Source of the DNA: Ignavibacteria bacterium
Lineage (GTDB): Bacteria; Bacteroidota; Ignavibacteria; Tepidaquicellales; Tepidaquicellaceae
Length of the DNA: 64,000 nucleotides
Assembly (NCBI GenBank): GCA_019187405.1
Contig: JABAQZ010000001.1
Location: 164,856-228,855, forward strand
Direction: 5' to 3'
In this document: piece after piece, positions 1-8,905 of the stretch
Layout: the number at the start of each line of letters is the position of its first letter
Numbering within the stretch: position 1 is the first letter of the stretch
Notes under the pieces: generated by a model
The model's database searches: none
What the model was told of the DNA's origin: nothing
Seen by the model: the letters and a program-made list of their open reading frames with translations, nothing else
Program-made: the position numbers and the translations under genes

Positions 1-349
1 AACTCATTTTTGCGTTTCTGATGCCGTAATTCGTTTTACCATTAACAGGCGAATATATTTTTTTTGCATCTGAAATTTCTTTTCTGAATTGTGAGGCAGA
101 TGTATCTTTGAGTTTACTTAGACATAAATACATCGGCTCAAGTGCAAACGTACTAATTGCATTATACGGCGAGTTATCATAGCTTAGTTCATTTAATGGA
201 AGAAGCTGAAGGATTGACATTCCGGTTTGGTTAAGCCAGTCAATGACATATCTTAAATCAGGAATTTCACCCGTTCCGGTACTTCTTTTTGATCTGATGG
301 AAAACAAAGGTACAACAACACCGGCTCTTCTGCTTACACCGGTCTTCAT
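1..349 (-). CDS. malQ: 4-alpha-glucanotransferase (GH77), N-terminal part, runs off the window
   Basis: The minus strand reads MKTGVSRRAGVVVPLFSIRS and continues with a TGEIPDL stretch and LLPLNE, then DNSPYNAISTFALEP. This is the amylomaltase N-terminus, in which the enzyme moves glucan chains between malto-oligosaccharides in the cytoplasm. About 116 codons are present and the rest lies beyond the left edge. I chose the ATG at 349 because homology begins just after it. A TTG at 397 in the same frame would add 16 residues, and a stop codon lies just upstream of that TTG. The gene follows the GH57 gene closely on the same strand, which suggests a small glycogen/maltodextrin operon. Family identity is fairly sure; the exact start is not. 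Confidence 0.8.
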   Translation of the reverse strand, partial: MKTGVSRRAGVVVPLFSIRSKRSTGTGEIPDLRYVIDWLNQTGMSILQLLPLNELSYDNSPYNAISTFALEPMYLCLSKLKDTSASQFRKEISDAKKIYSPVNGKTNYGIRNAKMS

Positions 350-411
350 CCATTTTTTTCCGGATCGTGTATTATATAGAGTAGAGTATTCGTTCAAGAT
401 TTAAATTTGGT

Positions 412-1938
412 TTACTTCAGGAATTTTTGCGATAAGACCTCTTTTAAATAAAAATCCTTGCAGTCTAAGTATTTTTTATTGTTGCTTTTGGCAACGGATA
501 AATTTTCCATGAATTCATCATTAAGATCTATCCCCGAAATGTTATTTGCAATCTCAATTGCTCTGGCTGCATACTCAAGTATCTGAATCGTTTCAATTCC
601 CGAAATATCCGAAAAAAACCAACCGCAGCTTGTAAACATTAGCATTGAATACTTTTGCATCTCGAGCAGCTGAATACAGAATTTTTTTTCTTTTTCATCC
701 AGATCATATTTAGACTGAAGGTGAAAAAAATCATTTTCAACATCCAAGTCTTTGTTTAATATTAAATGTATGTAATCATTTCTCGCGTGATATACATCGG
801 CAAAATATTTGTCGCCTGCTTTTTCAAAAATAATCCGCAGTCTGTCGCGCAAAATGTTAAGACTGTCACGAAGCGGTTTTCTCCATTGCTGTGAAGGATG
901 CTCTTCGCTCCTCCCGCATCCGCAGTCGCTTTTCCACCTGCCGGTTCCGTGTGAACAACTCCAGGATGTTCCTTCATTGTCAGGTCCCTTTTTAATTATT
1001 ACTTCATGCTCCGGCGGATGCATTTCGAGATATTCACCAAGATTTACTACTTGAAATTCCGATTCAGGCATCAATTCGGAAAATAAATATGACAATGTCC
1101 TCTCAGTATATTTTTTATGATGACCAAAAGTTTCGCCGTCAGTTGCAGAACAAATAAGAGGTATATAATCTCCTGGTTCGACATATACCCGCCTCAGTCT
1201 GTTAAGCAGTTTTTCCGAACTGTAAATGTGATCATCAAACGCAATGTTTCTTGACAAAGGTCCGTTGTAAAAAATTATGTCGATATGTTTTGATTTGCTG
1301 ATTTTTGAAAAATATCTGTACGGAACCGAAGTATTTAAATTTTCGGATGAAGCGGATTTCCATTTTCCCTTTTTAATTTTTCTGAATGAATCGGCTTGTG
1401 AAGGATCAAGTATAGTATATTTAACATTGTTTTCTATTAACGTTTCAAGTGTCTCGAAATCACATGCAGTTTCCGGAAGCCACATCCCTTCAGAATCTCT
1501 TCCAAAATGAAATCTAAAATCTTCAAGTCCCCATTTAACCTGAGTTATCTTATCTTTTCTGTCAGCAAGAGGCATTATCAGATGACTGTATATCATAGCA
1601 ATGGCATTACCGTGACCATTATGCAATGAACAGCTTTTCTTATCGGCAGAAATAATTCCGGAATAAGTTTTCGGATGCTTGTTTTTTATCCATCCGAGAA
1701 GCGCCGGACCAAAGTCGAAATTGAAATACTCATAATTGTTAACTCTCTTAATTACTTTATCATGCTCGTCCACTATGACAGCTTCTGTGTTAGGTTTGTA
1801 ACACTCCTGAAAAATTCTTTCATTCCAGTCATGAAAAGGAGCGGCAGAATCCTGTATTTCAATTTCGTTTGTCCATGCATTTTCCCTCGGAGGCTGATAA
1901 AAATGTCCGTGTATGCAAAGATAATATTTTTTTAACAA
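412..1938 (-). CDS. glycoside hydrolase family 57 protein (alpha-amylase-like)
   Basis: The 508-residue product begins with the GH57 signature HGHFYQPPRENAW (residues 10-22). It carries GMWLPETA with Glu156, the expected nucleophile, and ATDGETFGHH with Asp267, the expected acid/base. GH57 enzymes act on alpha-glucans such as starch or glycogen, and the pairing with malQ downstream supports that role here. The region after about residue 330 (SWSCSHGTGRW, CGCG) resembles the long GH57 branch that carries a DUF3536-type domain, though this protein looks shorter than many of that branch. No signal peptide is seen, so it is probably cytoplasmic. Substrate specificity cannot be read from the sequence. 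Confidence 0.85.
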   Translation of the reverse strand: MLKKYYLCIHGHFYQPPRENAWTNEIEIQDSAAPFHDWNERIFQECYKPNTEAVIVDEHDKVIKRVNNYEYFNFDFGPALLGWIKNKHPKTYSGIISADKKSCSLHNGHGNAIAMIYSHLIMPLADRKDKITQVKWGLEDFRFHFGRDSEGMWLPETACDFETLETLIENNVKYTILDPSQADSFRKIKKGKWKSASSENLNTSVPYRYFSKISKSKHIDIIFYNGPLSRNIAFDDHIYSSEKLLNRLRRVYVEPGDYIPLICSATDGETFGHHKKYTERTLSYLFSELMPESEFQVVNLGEYLEMHPPEHEVIIKKGPDNEGTSWSCSHGTGRWKSDCGCGRSEEHPSQQWRKPLRDSLNILRDRLRIIFEKAGDKYFADVYHARNDYIHLILNKDLDVENDFFHLQSKYDLDEKEKKFCIQLLEMQKYSMLMFTSCGWFFSDISGIETIQILEYAARAIEIANNISGIDLNDEFMENLSVAKSNNKKYLDCKDFYLKEVLSQKFLK

Positions 1939-2093
1939 GAATTTGTATTTTAATGCAAGCTAAAAATAGTATTTAATATTTGTTAGTAAAAAATAATAAC
2001 CATAAACAATTTCATTCGTAGATAAACATTACTTTACAATGTGACTGATTTTTAAAATCTAAAAGAGTAATTTATTAATAAACAAAAACTAAA

Positions 2094-3911
2094 TTGAAAA
2101 CAACAACCAGAAGAATTCCCGTAGAGAAATTCTTTTCCATAAGAACAATAACGGGACTCGACCTTTCAAAAGACAGTAAAACAATATTTTATTTGACAAA
2201 TACTTCGGGAACGCCTCAGATATGGTCTGTTCCCTCAAAAGGCGGATGGGCAGACCAGATTACAAGCTGGAAGGATTCAGTCAGAGCCTTTGTGCATAAT
2301 CCGGGATTCAAGAATATGATATTTATAAGTGATACAAACGGAGATGAAAATCTTCAGATATTCTCGGTTAATGATGACGGCAGCGATGTAAAACATCTTT
2401 CGGAAGGTTTTGAAAATTCACAGTGCATTTTTAGTACTTTTAATAAAAAAGGATCAAAGTTTTTGTTTGCCTCAAACAAAAGATTAAAATATAATTTTGA
2501 TAATTATATCTATGATTTATCGGACGGGAAAAAAACTCTTTTGCTAGGATTTGAAGATCATCATCCTACTATTGCTGAATCAATAAGTGATGATGAAAGA
2601 TACATTACTTTCATAAAAGCATACGGAAATATAAACAACGATATTTTACTGTATGATACCAAAGATAACTCATTAACAAATGTTACCGAGCATGACATTA
2701 AAGACAAAGTATTGAATGCCAAAACAATTTTTGATAAAAACAGCAAAGGTTTTTATTACATCTCAGACGAAAACAGGGAATTCAAAGGCATTAAGTATTA
2801 TAATATCGAATCAAAAAAATCAGAATGGGTTGTAACCGAAAAATGGGATGTGGTTCATTTTATGTTTTCAAAAAAACAAAAGCATCTTCTGTGGATTGTA
2901 AATAAATACGGAAGTCATGAAGTTAATTTAAAAAATCTGAAGTCCGGCAATATTCAGAAATTAAAATTTAATAAAGGAATATTTTCATCGATTGAATTTA
3001 CAAAAGACAATAAAGAAATTGTTTTCATATTCAACGATCCTCAAAACCCCGGAGATATTTATAAATATGATTTTGCAAAAAAGAAACACAAACAGATAAC
3101 TAATTCTTTCATTGGCGGAGTTTCGAAAAAAGATTTTCCGAAACCAAAAGACGTAATTTATAACAGTCATGATGGATTGAAGATACATGCTTTGTTATAT
3201 ATTCCAAACGGAACGCAGAAGAACGGTAAAAACCCCGCCATTGTATGGCCACACGGAGGTCCGGAATATCAGGAAGTACACAACTTCAGTAGATACATTC
3301 AGGTAATGGTAAATGCGGGTTATATTGTGATTGCGCCTAACTTCAGAGGAAGTACCGGTTATGGAAAAACTTTTCAAAAACTTATTTATAAAGACTGGGG
3401 AGGAAATGAATTCAAAGATGTGCTGGGCAGTGTGGATTTTCTAAAGAATTCCGGTTATGTTGATTCGGAAAAAATTGCAGTCGTAGGCGGCAGCTTCGGA
3501 GGATTTATGTGCCTGACATGCATTACCAAAGCTCCTGATATCTGGAAATGCGCAGTGGATATATTCGGACCGTCGGATTTGTTTACATTCATTAATTCTG
3601 TTCCCGAACACTGGAAAATGGGTGTTGACGATCTTGTCGGCAATACGAGTACTGATTCAGAAATGCTCCGCGAAAGATCTCCGATTAATTTTGTTGACAA
3701 AATTGTATGTCCACTGCTTGTGGTTCAGGGTAAACACGATCCGAGAGTGGTTCAGCATGAATCTGAACAGATTGTGAACAAACTGAAATCTCAGAATAAA
3801 TCAGTCGAATACATACTTCTTGAAGATGAAGGTCATGGATTTAACAAGGTATCAAATCAGATTAAAGTGTTTGAAGCAAAATTGAATTTTCTCGATAAAT
3901 ATTTAAAATAA
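2094..3911 (+). CDS. S9 family peptidase (prolyl oligopeptidase / acylaminoacyl-peptidase type)
   Basis: The 605-residue protein has an N-terminal beta-propeller-like part (repeats such as IWSVPSKGG, NLQIFSVNDDG, LLYDTKD) and a C-terminal alpha/beta hydrolase. The catalytic triad is visible: Ser467 in GGSFGGF, Asp549 in GKHDPRV and His581 in EGHGF. GPEYQEVHNFSRY and PNFRGSTGYG are typical of the family. These enzymes cut short peptides or remove N-acylated residues. No signal peptide is evident, so it is probably cytoplasmic. The start is a TTG codon; I see no in-frame ATG that fits better and no strong ribosome binding site. It stands alone, with carA downstream in the same direction. Confidence 0.9.
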   Translation: MKTTTRRIPVEKFFSIRTITGLDLSKDSKTIFYLTNTSGTPQIWSVPSKGGWADQITSWKDSVRAFVHNPGFKNMIFISDTNGDENLQIFSVNDDGSDVKHLSEGFENSQCIFSTFNKKGSKFLFASNKRLKYNFDNYIYDLSDGKKTLLLGFEDHHPTIAESISDDERYITFIKAYGNINNDILLYDTKDNSLTNVTEHDIKDKVLNAKTIFDKNSKGFYYISDENREFKGIKYYNIESKKSEWVVTEKWDVVHFMFSKKQKHLLWIVNKYGSHEVNLKNLKSGNIQKLKFNKGIFSSIEFTKDNKEIVFIFNDPQNPGDIYKYDFAKKKHKQITNSFIGGVSKKDFPKPKDVIYNSHDGLKIHALLYIPNGTQKNGKNPAIVWPHGGPEYQEVHNFSRYIQVMVNAGYIVIAPNFRGSTGYGKTFQKLIYKDWGGNEFKDVLGSVDFLKNSGYVDSEKIAVVGGSFGGFMCLTCITKAPDIWKCAVDIFGPSDLFTFINSVPEHWKMGVDDLVGNTSTDSEMLRERSPINFVDKIVCPLLVVQGKHDPRVVQHESEQIVNKLKSQNKSVEYILLEDEGHGFNKVSNQIKVFEAKLNFLDKYLK

Positions 3912-3914
3912 TTA

Positions 3915-4038
3915 AGCAGTTGTCTAAAAAGTCTTTGTATCCGGATTGTCATTCCGGCAAATTATGAAATCTCGTTTTGAATGTGAACAAAAATTTTTCA
4001 AATGTTTCATACTAATGACTTGTTAGACATTTCCTGCT
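3915..4038. repeat. MITE-like repeat with imperfect terminal inverted repeats
   Basis: The left end AGCAGTTGTCTAAAAAGT is mirrored at the right end, which reads AGCAGGAAATGTCTAACAAGT on the minus strand. Both arms share AGCAG and GTCTAA with a following AAGT. The interior (GGATTGTCATTCCGG, AAATCTCG) looks like the short dispersed repeats common in such genomes. It has no coding capacity and sits between the S9 peptidase gene and carA. It could be a decayed small mobile element or a chance structure; no second full copy was found in the window. Confidence 0.3.
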
Positions 4039-4055
4039 CTCTTAAATAAAATTAT

Positions 4056-5144
4056 CTGCAAAAAGCTAAATTAATTCTCGAAAACGGTGTCATGTTCGAA
4101 GGAAAAAATTTCGGATATGACGGTAATACAACCGGTGAAGTTGTGTTTAATACAGCCCTCACTGGATATCAGGAAATTATTACCGATCCTTCTTACTATG
4201 GTCAGATTGTTACATTGACCTATCCGCTAATTGGTAATTACGGCATCAATGATTCGGATATCGAGTCGGATAAAATACAGGTCAAAGGTCTTGTTGTGGG
4301 AAATTATGAAAATGACTGGAGCAACTTTAACGGATTGGAATCTCTGAATGATTACCTAAGAAAAAATAAAATTACCGCTATAACGGGAATTGATACAAGA
4401 GCTCTGACTAAAATTATTAGAAGCGAAGGCGCGATGAGAGGTCTAATCACAAAAGAAAATTTATCGGAAAAAAATTATCTTTCCAAAATAAAAGATTCAC
4501 CTCAAATGACGGGCTCGGATCTTGTTCAATATGTTACTGCAAAGCAGAATTATACTCTAAAAAGTGAAAAGGTGAAAAAGAAAATTGCCGTTTATGATTT
4601 CGGAATCAAAAAAAATATACTTCGTGAATTACTGAAGTATGACACCGAATTAATAGTTTTCAATGCGAAAACTCCTGCAAATGAATTACTCGGCTTAAAG
4701 CCTGACGGAGTTTTTCTGTCAAACGGTCCTGGTGATCCCGATGCAGTAAAATATGCAATTGAAAATGTAAAAATTATTTCAAGCTCGGGTATTCCCGTAT
4801 TCGGAATTTGTCTCGGTCATCAGATTATTGCACTTGCACACGGTGCCCGGACTTACAAACTAAAATTCGGTCATCGAGGCGCAAATCATCCGGTAAAAAA
4901 TCACAGACAAAACAGCATAGAAATCACATCCCAAAATCATGGCTTTGCTGTTGATGAAAAAACTATCAATGCCGATGAGCTGGAAATTACGCATACTAAT
5001 TTGTATGACGGAACCAACGAAGGCTTACGCCATAAAAAATTACCCGTAATGTCAGTACAATATCATCCGGAAGCATCACCCGGTCCGAATGACAGTAAGT
5101 ATCTGTTCGACGAATTTATAAATCTTATAAATAAATTTTCTTAA
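4056..5144 (+). CDS. carA: carbamoyl-phosphate synthase small (glutaminase) subunit
   Basis: CarA releases ammonia from glutamine and passes it to CarB for carbamoyl phosphate, feeding pyrimidine and arginine synthesis. The N-terminal domain has FNTALTGYQEIITDPSY. The class I glutamine amidotransferase domain has FGICLGHQII with the catalytic Cys and QYHPEASPGP with His and Glu. The first ATG is at 4092, but the conserved family N-terminus continues upstream in frame (QKAKLILENGV before MFEGKNFG). The only plausible codon at the right place is CTG at 4056, since a stop lies two codons before it. That start gives 362 residues, the usual length; the ATG would give 350 and cut the first beta strand. 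carB is not in the window. Confidence 0.93.
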   Translation: MQKAKLILENGVMFEGKNFGYDGNTTGEVVFNTALTGYQEIITDPSYYGQIVTLTYPLIGNYGINDSDIESDKIQVKGLVVGNYENDWSNFNGLESLNDYLRKNKITAITGIDTRALTKIIRSEGAMRGLITKENLSEKNYLSKIKDSPQMTGSDLVQYVTAKQNYTLKSEKVKKKIAVYDFGIKKNILRELLKYDTELIVFNAKTPANELLGLKPDGVFLSNGPGDPDAVKYAIENVKIISSSGIPVFGICLGHQIIALAHGARTYKLKFGHRGANHPVKNHRQNSIEITSQNHGFAVDEKTINADELEITHTNLYDGTNEGLRHKKLPVMSVQYHPEASPGPNDSKYLFDEFINLINKFS

Positions 5145-5158
5145 AAAAATTTTCAAAA

Positions 5159-5248
5159 AGGCAGTTTATCTTCCACATCTTTAGATTACCGGTATATTGA
5201 AATTAGATAATATCCCTGCAAAACAAAAATGTATTAGACAAACTGCCT
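5159..5248. repeat. 9-bp inverted repeat between convergent genes
   Basis: AGGCAGTTT (5159-5167) is repeated inverted as AAACTGCCT (5240-5248), separated by about 72 bp of AT-rich sequence. It fills the space between the ends of carA and the ARPP-1 gene. The long loop and lack of a T-run make it a poor intrinsic terminator. The right arm, read on the minus strand (GGCAGTTTGTCTAA), resembles the end of the repeat at 3915, so both may be relics of the same small element. Confidence 0.3.
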
Positions 5249-5256
5249 GAAAGTTA

Positions 5257-6192
5257 CTATATGTAATCTCTGAATTCTCTGCTTTCTTTTATCAAATTAA
5301 GCGCAGCAAGATGTATGGTTTTATCAATGTATATAAGCTCCAGTCCGGATAATTCCGGAGTATCAAATCTTTTCTCGTTACCTGCAGCAACTCCTTTATG
5401 CAATTCAAATTTTATATTTTCATAATTATCCAGAAAATCAATAGTTTTGTAAAAAGCTTCTGCTTTTTGTATTTCCCTTTCATTTTTTTTCATTTTGAAT
5501 ATCTCGAGAAATGCTCCTTTAAGCAATCTGGGAAAATACTCATTGTAAATTGCGGAGCGGTTGTAGATTTCAAGATTAAGCAGATTCCCATTAACAAAAA
5601 TTGCCAACCCGTTGGAATCTGTTTTCGGTTTTAAGTTTTTTAAAATATCGTCAAAATCGTTGTCCATTGATCCGAAAACATCTGAGAGGTTTGATGTTTC
5701 AGAATGAATACTAAAACTGTCCTGGTACTCGGAAATTTCATTCCATATTTTTCCCTGATCTGAGTTTGGGCGTTTTTTTTCATTGAGGCTATTTTTAACC
5801 ATTGAAGCTTTACTCGATCTCATGTGAACGGGAGCGCTGAATTCTTCATGACCGAAATTGTGACTGGTATGTCTCCATCTTCCAGCTTCAACACAACTCA
5901 CAGGAATGACAGTCTTTGAATCAGGTTCTATAAGTACCGAAGTATTCAAAACTCTGTTTTGTTTTGCCCCTTTCAGAATATCGCCGTCAGACATAAAAAC
6001 GAAAAATTCCGATCGGTTGATTACCATTAAGTTGTTTACGCTTCCTGTCTCGCTGATTTCTTTTACTTCAATGAGCTTCTTTTTCATTCCTTCGGATAAA
6101 GAAATGTAGTCGAAAGTGTTTAAAAAATCTGTTTGAAACTGCACAATTGCAGCGTTTTTAATAGATTGAAAATGCAATTTTTTCGCATTCAT
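5257..6192 (-). CDS. ARPP-1 family domain protein (DUF6569-like)
   Basis: The 311-residue protein has the pattern I associate with the ARPP-1 family: FVFMSDGDILKGAKQNRVLN, then IPVSCVEAGRW and a Trp/His-rich segment. A family with this pattern has been described by domain analysis only, and I know of no established biochemical function. There is no signal peptide or membrane segment. A good ribosome binding site (AAAGGAG, 5 nt before ATG) supports the start. It lies 113 bp downstream of a sigma-70-like gene on the same strand and may be transcribed with it, although that gap could hold its own promoter. Family call is moderate to good; role unknown. Confidence 0.7.
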   Translation of the reverse strand: MNAKKLHFQSIKNAAIVQFQTDFLNTFDYISLSEGMKKKLIEVKEISETGSVNNLMVINRSEFFVFMSDGDILKGAKQNRVLNTSVLIEPDSKTVIPVSCVEAGRWRHTSHNFGHEEFSAPVHMRSSKASMVKNSLNEKKRPNSDQGKIWNEISEYQDSFSIHSETSNLSDVFGSMDNDFDDILKNLKPKTDSNGLAIFVNGNLLNLEIYNRSAIYNEYFPRLLKGAFLEIFKMKKNEREIQKAEAFYKTIDFLDNYENIKFELHKGVAAGNEKRFDTPELSGLELIYIDKTIHLAALNLIKESREFRDYI

Positions 6193-6305
6193 TTTTACTC
6201 CTTTTTTTGTGTTTTTGGTTTATAACAGCTCTTTACTATTATATACACAAAAAATTCCGGAATTTGGCGGGTAAGAAAAAATTTTTTTTTGGAAACTCGA
6301 AGCGC

Positions 6306-7034
6306 TTAACCGTAAATAGAATTCAGCATTTCCTGCTGTGCTGGAGTCAGAGATTTGATGAAACCTAAACTCTTATTTTCATTATCAACAATATACTCAT
6401 ACATTTCAAATGATTCATTACAGAACATTTTTGGCATAATCCTACTTTCTTTATATGAATGTTTGATTTTGCCTATTTCCAAATAATCCATTTCTTTCAG
6501 GTAACCAAATTCTTCAATGCCTTGAATATAATATTTGGCTTTTCGCTGAATCTGTCTGAAAAGATTCCAGCCTTGCTGTGTACTCATACCCAACATCTTA
6601 GCTGATTTTGAAATGTTTAACTTGGAATCATACTCGAGATTTTTGTAAATACAATTCAGAAAAGTTTTTTCTTTTTTATCAAGACTTGAGATTAATGTAG
6701 TTAAAACCTCGGTAAATTTTTTGCGGGCACTCTTTAATTTTTTTTCCTTATTATACATAGCAAATGTTTCTTCCAGGTAATTTTCATTGTCAAGATATCC
6801 AAAGATTAATATTTCCTTATAATCTCTTATAAAATTCAGTACTCTGTTTTTTAAAATTACTTTGCAAAAGGCTTCAAAATTTCCTTTGTCAAAATCAAAA
6901 TTCTCCAATGCCTTTAATATTGAATCGTTTACGATTTCCTCAGCATCTTCAAAAGATATTCTGAATCTTTTTGCAAAGTAAATCAAATTCATTCTGAATT
7001 TGTCGAAATTTTTGGCTGATAATTCTTTTATCAT
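6306..7034 (-). CDS. sigma-70 family (ECF-like) RNA polymerase sigma factor
   Basis: In the 242-residue product, residues about 20-80 look like sigma region 2 (FEDAEEIVNDSILKALENFD, then FEAFCKVILKNRVLNFIRD), the part that binds the -10 element and core polymerase. Residues about 130-175 (ISSLDKKEKTFLN, then ISKSAKMLGMSTQQGWNLF) look like a region 4 helix-turn-helix, which is weaker and somewhat divergent. A C-terminal extension of about 65 residues has no recognised domain. No anti-sigma factor gene is next to it; the downstream neighbour is the ARPP-1 protein. The regulon is unknown. Confidence 0.75.
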   Translation of the reverse strand: MIKELSAKNFDKFRMNLIYFAKRFRISFEDAEEIVNDSILKALENFDFDKGNFEAFCKVILKNRVLNFIRDYKEILIFGYLDNENYLEETFAMYNKEKKLKSARKKFTEVLTTLISSLDKKEKTFLNCIYKNLEYDSKLNISKSAKMLGMSTQQGWNLFRQIQRKAKYYIQGIEEFGYLKEMDYLEIGKIKHSYKESRIMPKMFCNESFEMYEYIVDNENKSLGFIKSLTPAQQEMLNSIYG

Positions 7035-7158
7035 GATGATTTAATATAACTATTAAAGTCTATTTTAACATCTTAGAAATTTATTATGAAGAGCAAGCAG
7101 CTATATTCTAAATTATAAAGAATTGAATAACAAAATCATTAACAATATATTGCAATTA

Positions 7159-8061
7159 ATGAAAGAAAGACATTTGACCGATCAATCTAAAATAATAGAC
7201 GGAAAGAAAATTTCCTCGCTTATTAAAGCCGAAATCAAATCAGAAACCGAAACTTTTAAATCAGAAAAAAAAATAACGCCTGGACTTGCATTTATAATTG
7301 TTGGAAACAATCCCGCATCAAAAGTTTATGTAAAGAATAAAGGAAAAGCTTGTGAGGAACTCGGATTTTATTCGGTAACTGAAACTCTGAGTGAAGATAT
7401 TTCAGAACAGGAGCTTCTTGAAATAATTTATAGATTAAATTCTGATTTAAACATTCACGGAATTCTAGTCCAGCTTCCCTTGCCTTCTCACATCAGCGAA
7501 CATAAAATTATTGAAGCTATCGATTACAAAAAAGATGTTGACGGTTTTCATCCGGTAAATGCAGGCAAGCTGCTAATCGGCGATAAGTGCTTTTTACCAT
7601 GTACGCCATTCGGTATCGTTGAGCTTCTCAGTCGGTCAAACGTCGAAACAAGCGGTAAGAATGCCGTAGTTCTGGGAAGAAGTAACATAGTAGGTAAGCC
7701 GGTTGCAAATCTTCTTTTAAGAAAAGAAATAAACTGCACGGTTACTGTGTGCCACAGCGGTACGAAAAATTTGCCCGGGATTTGTTCACAAGCCGATATA
7801 CTGATAGCTGCAATTGGAAAGCCGGAATTTGTAAAAAAAGATTTTATAAAGGAAGGTTGCGTAATTATTGACGTCGGCATAAACAGAATTGCCGACAAAA
7901 ATTCAAAGACAGGATATAAAATAACCGGCGATGCTGATTTTGAAGATTGCTTTGACAAATGCGGAATGATTACTCCGGTTCCTGGAGGAGTCGGTCCGAT
8001 GACAATTGCAATGCTCATGAAAAATACTCTTCAATCTGCAAAAGGAGAAATTTATGGCTGA
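7159..8061 (+). CDS. folD: bifunctional methylenetetrahydrofolate dehydrogenase / methenyltetrahydrofolate cyclohydrolase
   Basis: FolD interconverts 5,10-methylene-, methenyl- and 10-formyl-tetrahydrofolate in one-carbon metabolism. Seen here are YVKNKGKACEELG with the catalytic Lys region, ILVQLPLPSHI, the KDVDGFHPVNAG block, the NADP-binding VVLGRSNIVGKPVA, and PVPGGVGPMTIAMLM near the end. A TTG at 7123 opens the frame, but the ATG at 7159 places the family start (IIDGKKIS) at the usual distance, so I chose it; this gives 300 residues. The gene overlaps prmA by 8 nt, which implies translational coupling. It leads the folD-prmA-ppx-mscL run. Confidence 0.95.
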   Translation: MKERHLTDQSKIIDGKKISSLIKAEIKSETETFKSEKKITPGLAFIIVGNNPASKVYVKNKGKACEELGFYSVTETLSEDISEQELLEIIYRLNSDLNIHGILVQLPLPSHISEHKIIEAIDYKKDVDGFHPVNAGKLLIGDKCFLPCTPFGIVELLSRSNVETSGKNAVVLGRSNIVGKPVANLLLRKEINCTVTVCHSGTKNLPGICSQADILIAAIGKPEFVKKDFIKEGCVIIDVGINRIADKNSKTGYKITGDADFEDCFDKCGMITPVPGGVGPMTIAMLMKNTLQSAKGEIYG

Positions 8062-8905
8062 TAAAATGTTTGAAGTCAGAATAGCGTTTTCAAAGAACAA
8101 CCATGAAGAACTTCAGAATGCATTGTATATGGACGGTATTAAAAATATTCTGGAAGAAGAAGGGCAACTCATAATTTATTTTGAGGAAAATGAATCTGAA
8201 AGTATTGAGTCTCTTAAAAGCTCCTTATTAAATGAGAAAATAATCAGGGAAAAAGATTTTTCCGTAAATAAATTTGAAAATAAAAACTGGAACGAAGAAT
8301 GGGAAAAATCCATTCAGCCCGTTTACATACGAAATAAAATAATTGTTTACCCTTCCTGGAAAAAGAACGAACTTAAAAATACCGATGATATGATATTGAT
8401 TGAGATTGATCCCAAAATGTCATTCGGTACGGGACACAATGAAACCACTCAGCTTGTACTTGAACTGATGTGTGACAATCTCGAAGGAAGCGAGGAAAAA
8501 CTACTTGACTTCGGCTGCGGAACGGGGATACTTTCCATTGCCGGTATAAAGCTCGGTGTGAACAGCGCAGTTGCCATAGACACTGACGGTGACTCTTTTG
8601 AAAACGCAAAGGAATACTTTAAGAAAAACGGAGTTCATCAGAGAATAAAACTGCTTCAGTCCGGATTATCAGAACTCGAAGATGATTCATTTGATGTAGT
8701 TTGTGCTAACATTATAAGAAGCGTGATTATTGAAAACATAGAGCATATAAGCAATAAAATCAACTCACGCGGTAAATTATTTGTATCGGGAATTCTGATT
8801 TCAGAAGATCAGGAAATACTGGAGTACCTCACGCAAAATGATTTTGAAGTTATTGATATTGCCAGCAAAGCAGAATGGATAGGAATTTATGCAGTCAAAA
8901 TGTGA
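8054..8905 (+). CDS. prmA: ribosomal protein L11 methyltransferase
   Basis: PrmA trimethylates ribosomal protein L11 using S-adenosylmethionine. The 283-residue product shows an N-terminal recognition part, the family block PKMSFGTGHNETTQL, and the SAM-binding LLDFGCGTGILSIAG, followed by VAIDTDGDSFENA and DVVCANIIRSVI. The length is normal. It overlaps folD by 8 nt at its start and the Ppx/GppA gene by 17 nt at its end, so the three are almost certainly co-transcribed. Confidence 0.93.
   Translation: MADKMFEVRIAFSKNNHEELQNALYMDGIKNILEEEGQLIIYFEENESESIESLKSSLLNEKIIREKDFSVNKFENKNWNEEWEKSIQPVYIRNKIIVYPSWKKNELKNTDDMILIEIDPKMSFGTGHNETTQLVLELMCDNLEGSEEKLLDFGCGTGILSIAGIKLGVNSAVAIDTDGDSFENAKEYFKKNGVHQRIKLLQSGLSELEDDSFDVVCANIIRSVIIENIEHISNKINSRGKLFVSGILISEDQEILEYLTQNDFEVIDIASKAEWIGIYAVKM

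Noticed and set aside
8373..8609. Open frame on the minus strand inside prmA
   Set aside because: It lies wholly opposite a conserved gene and its translation shows no family pattern.
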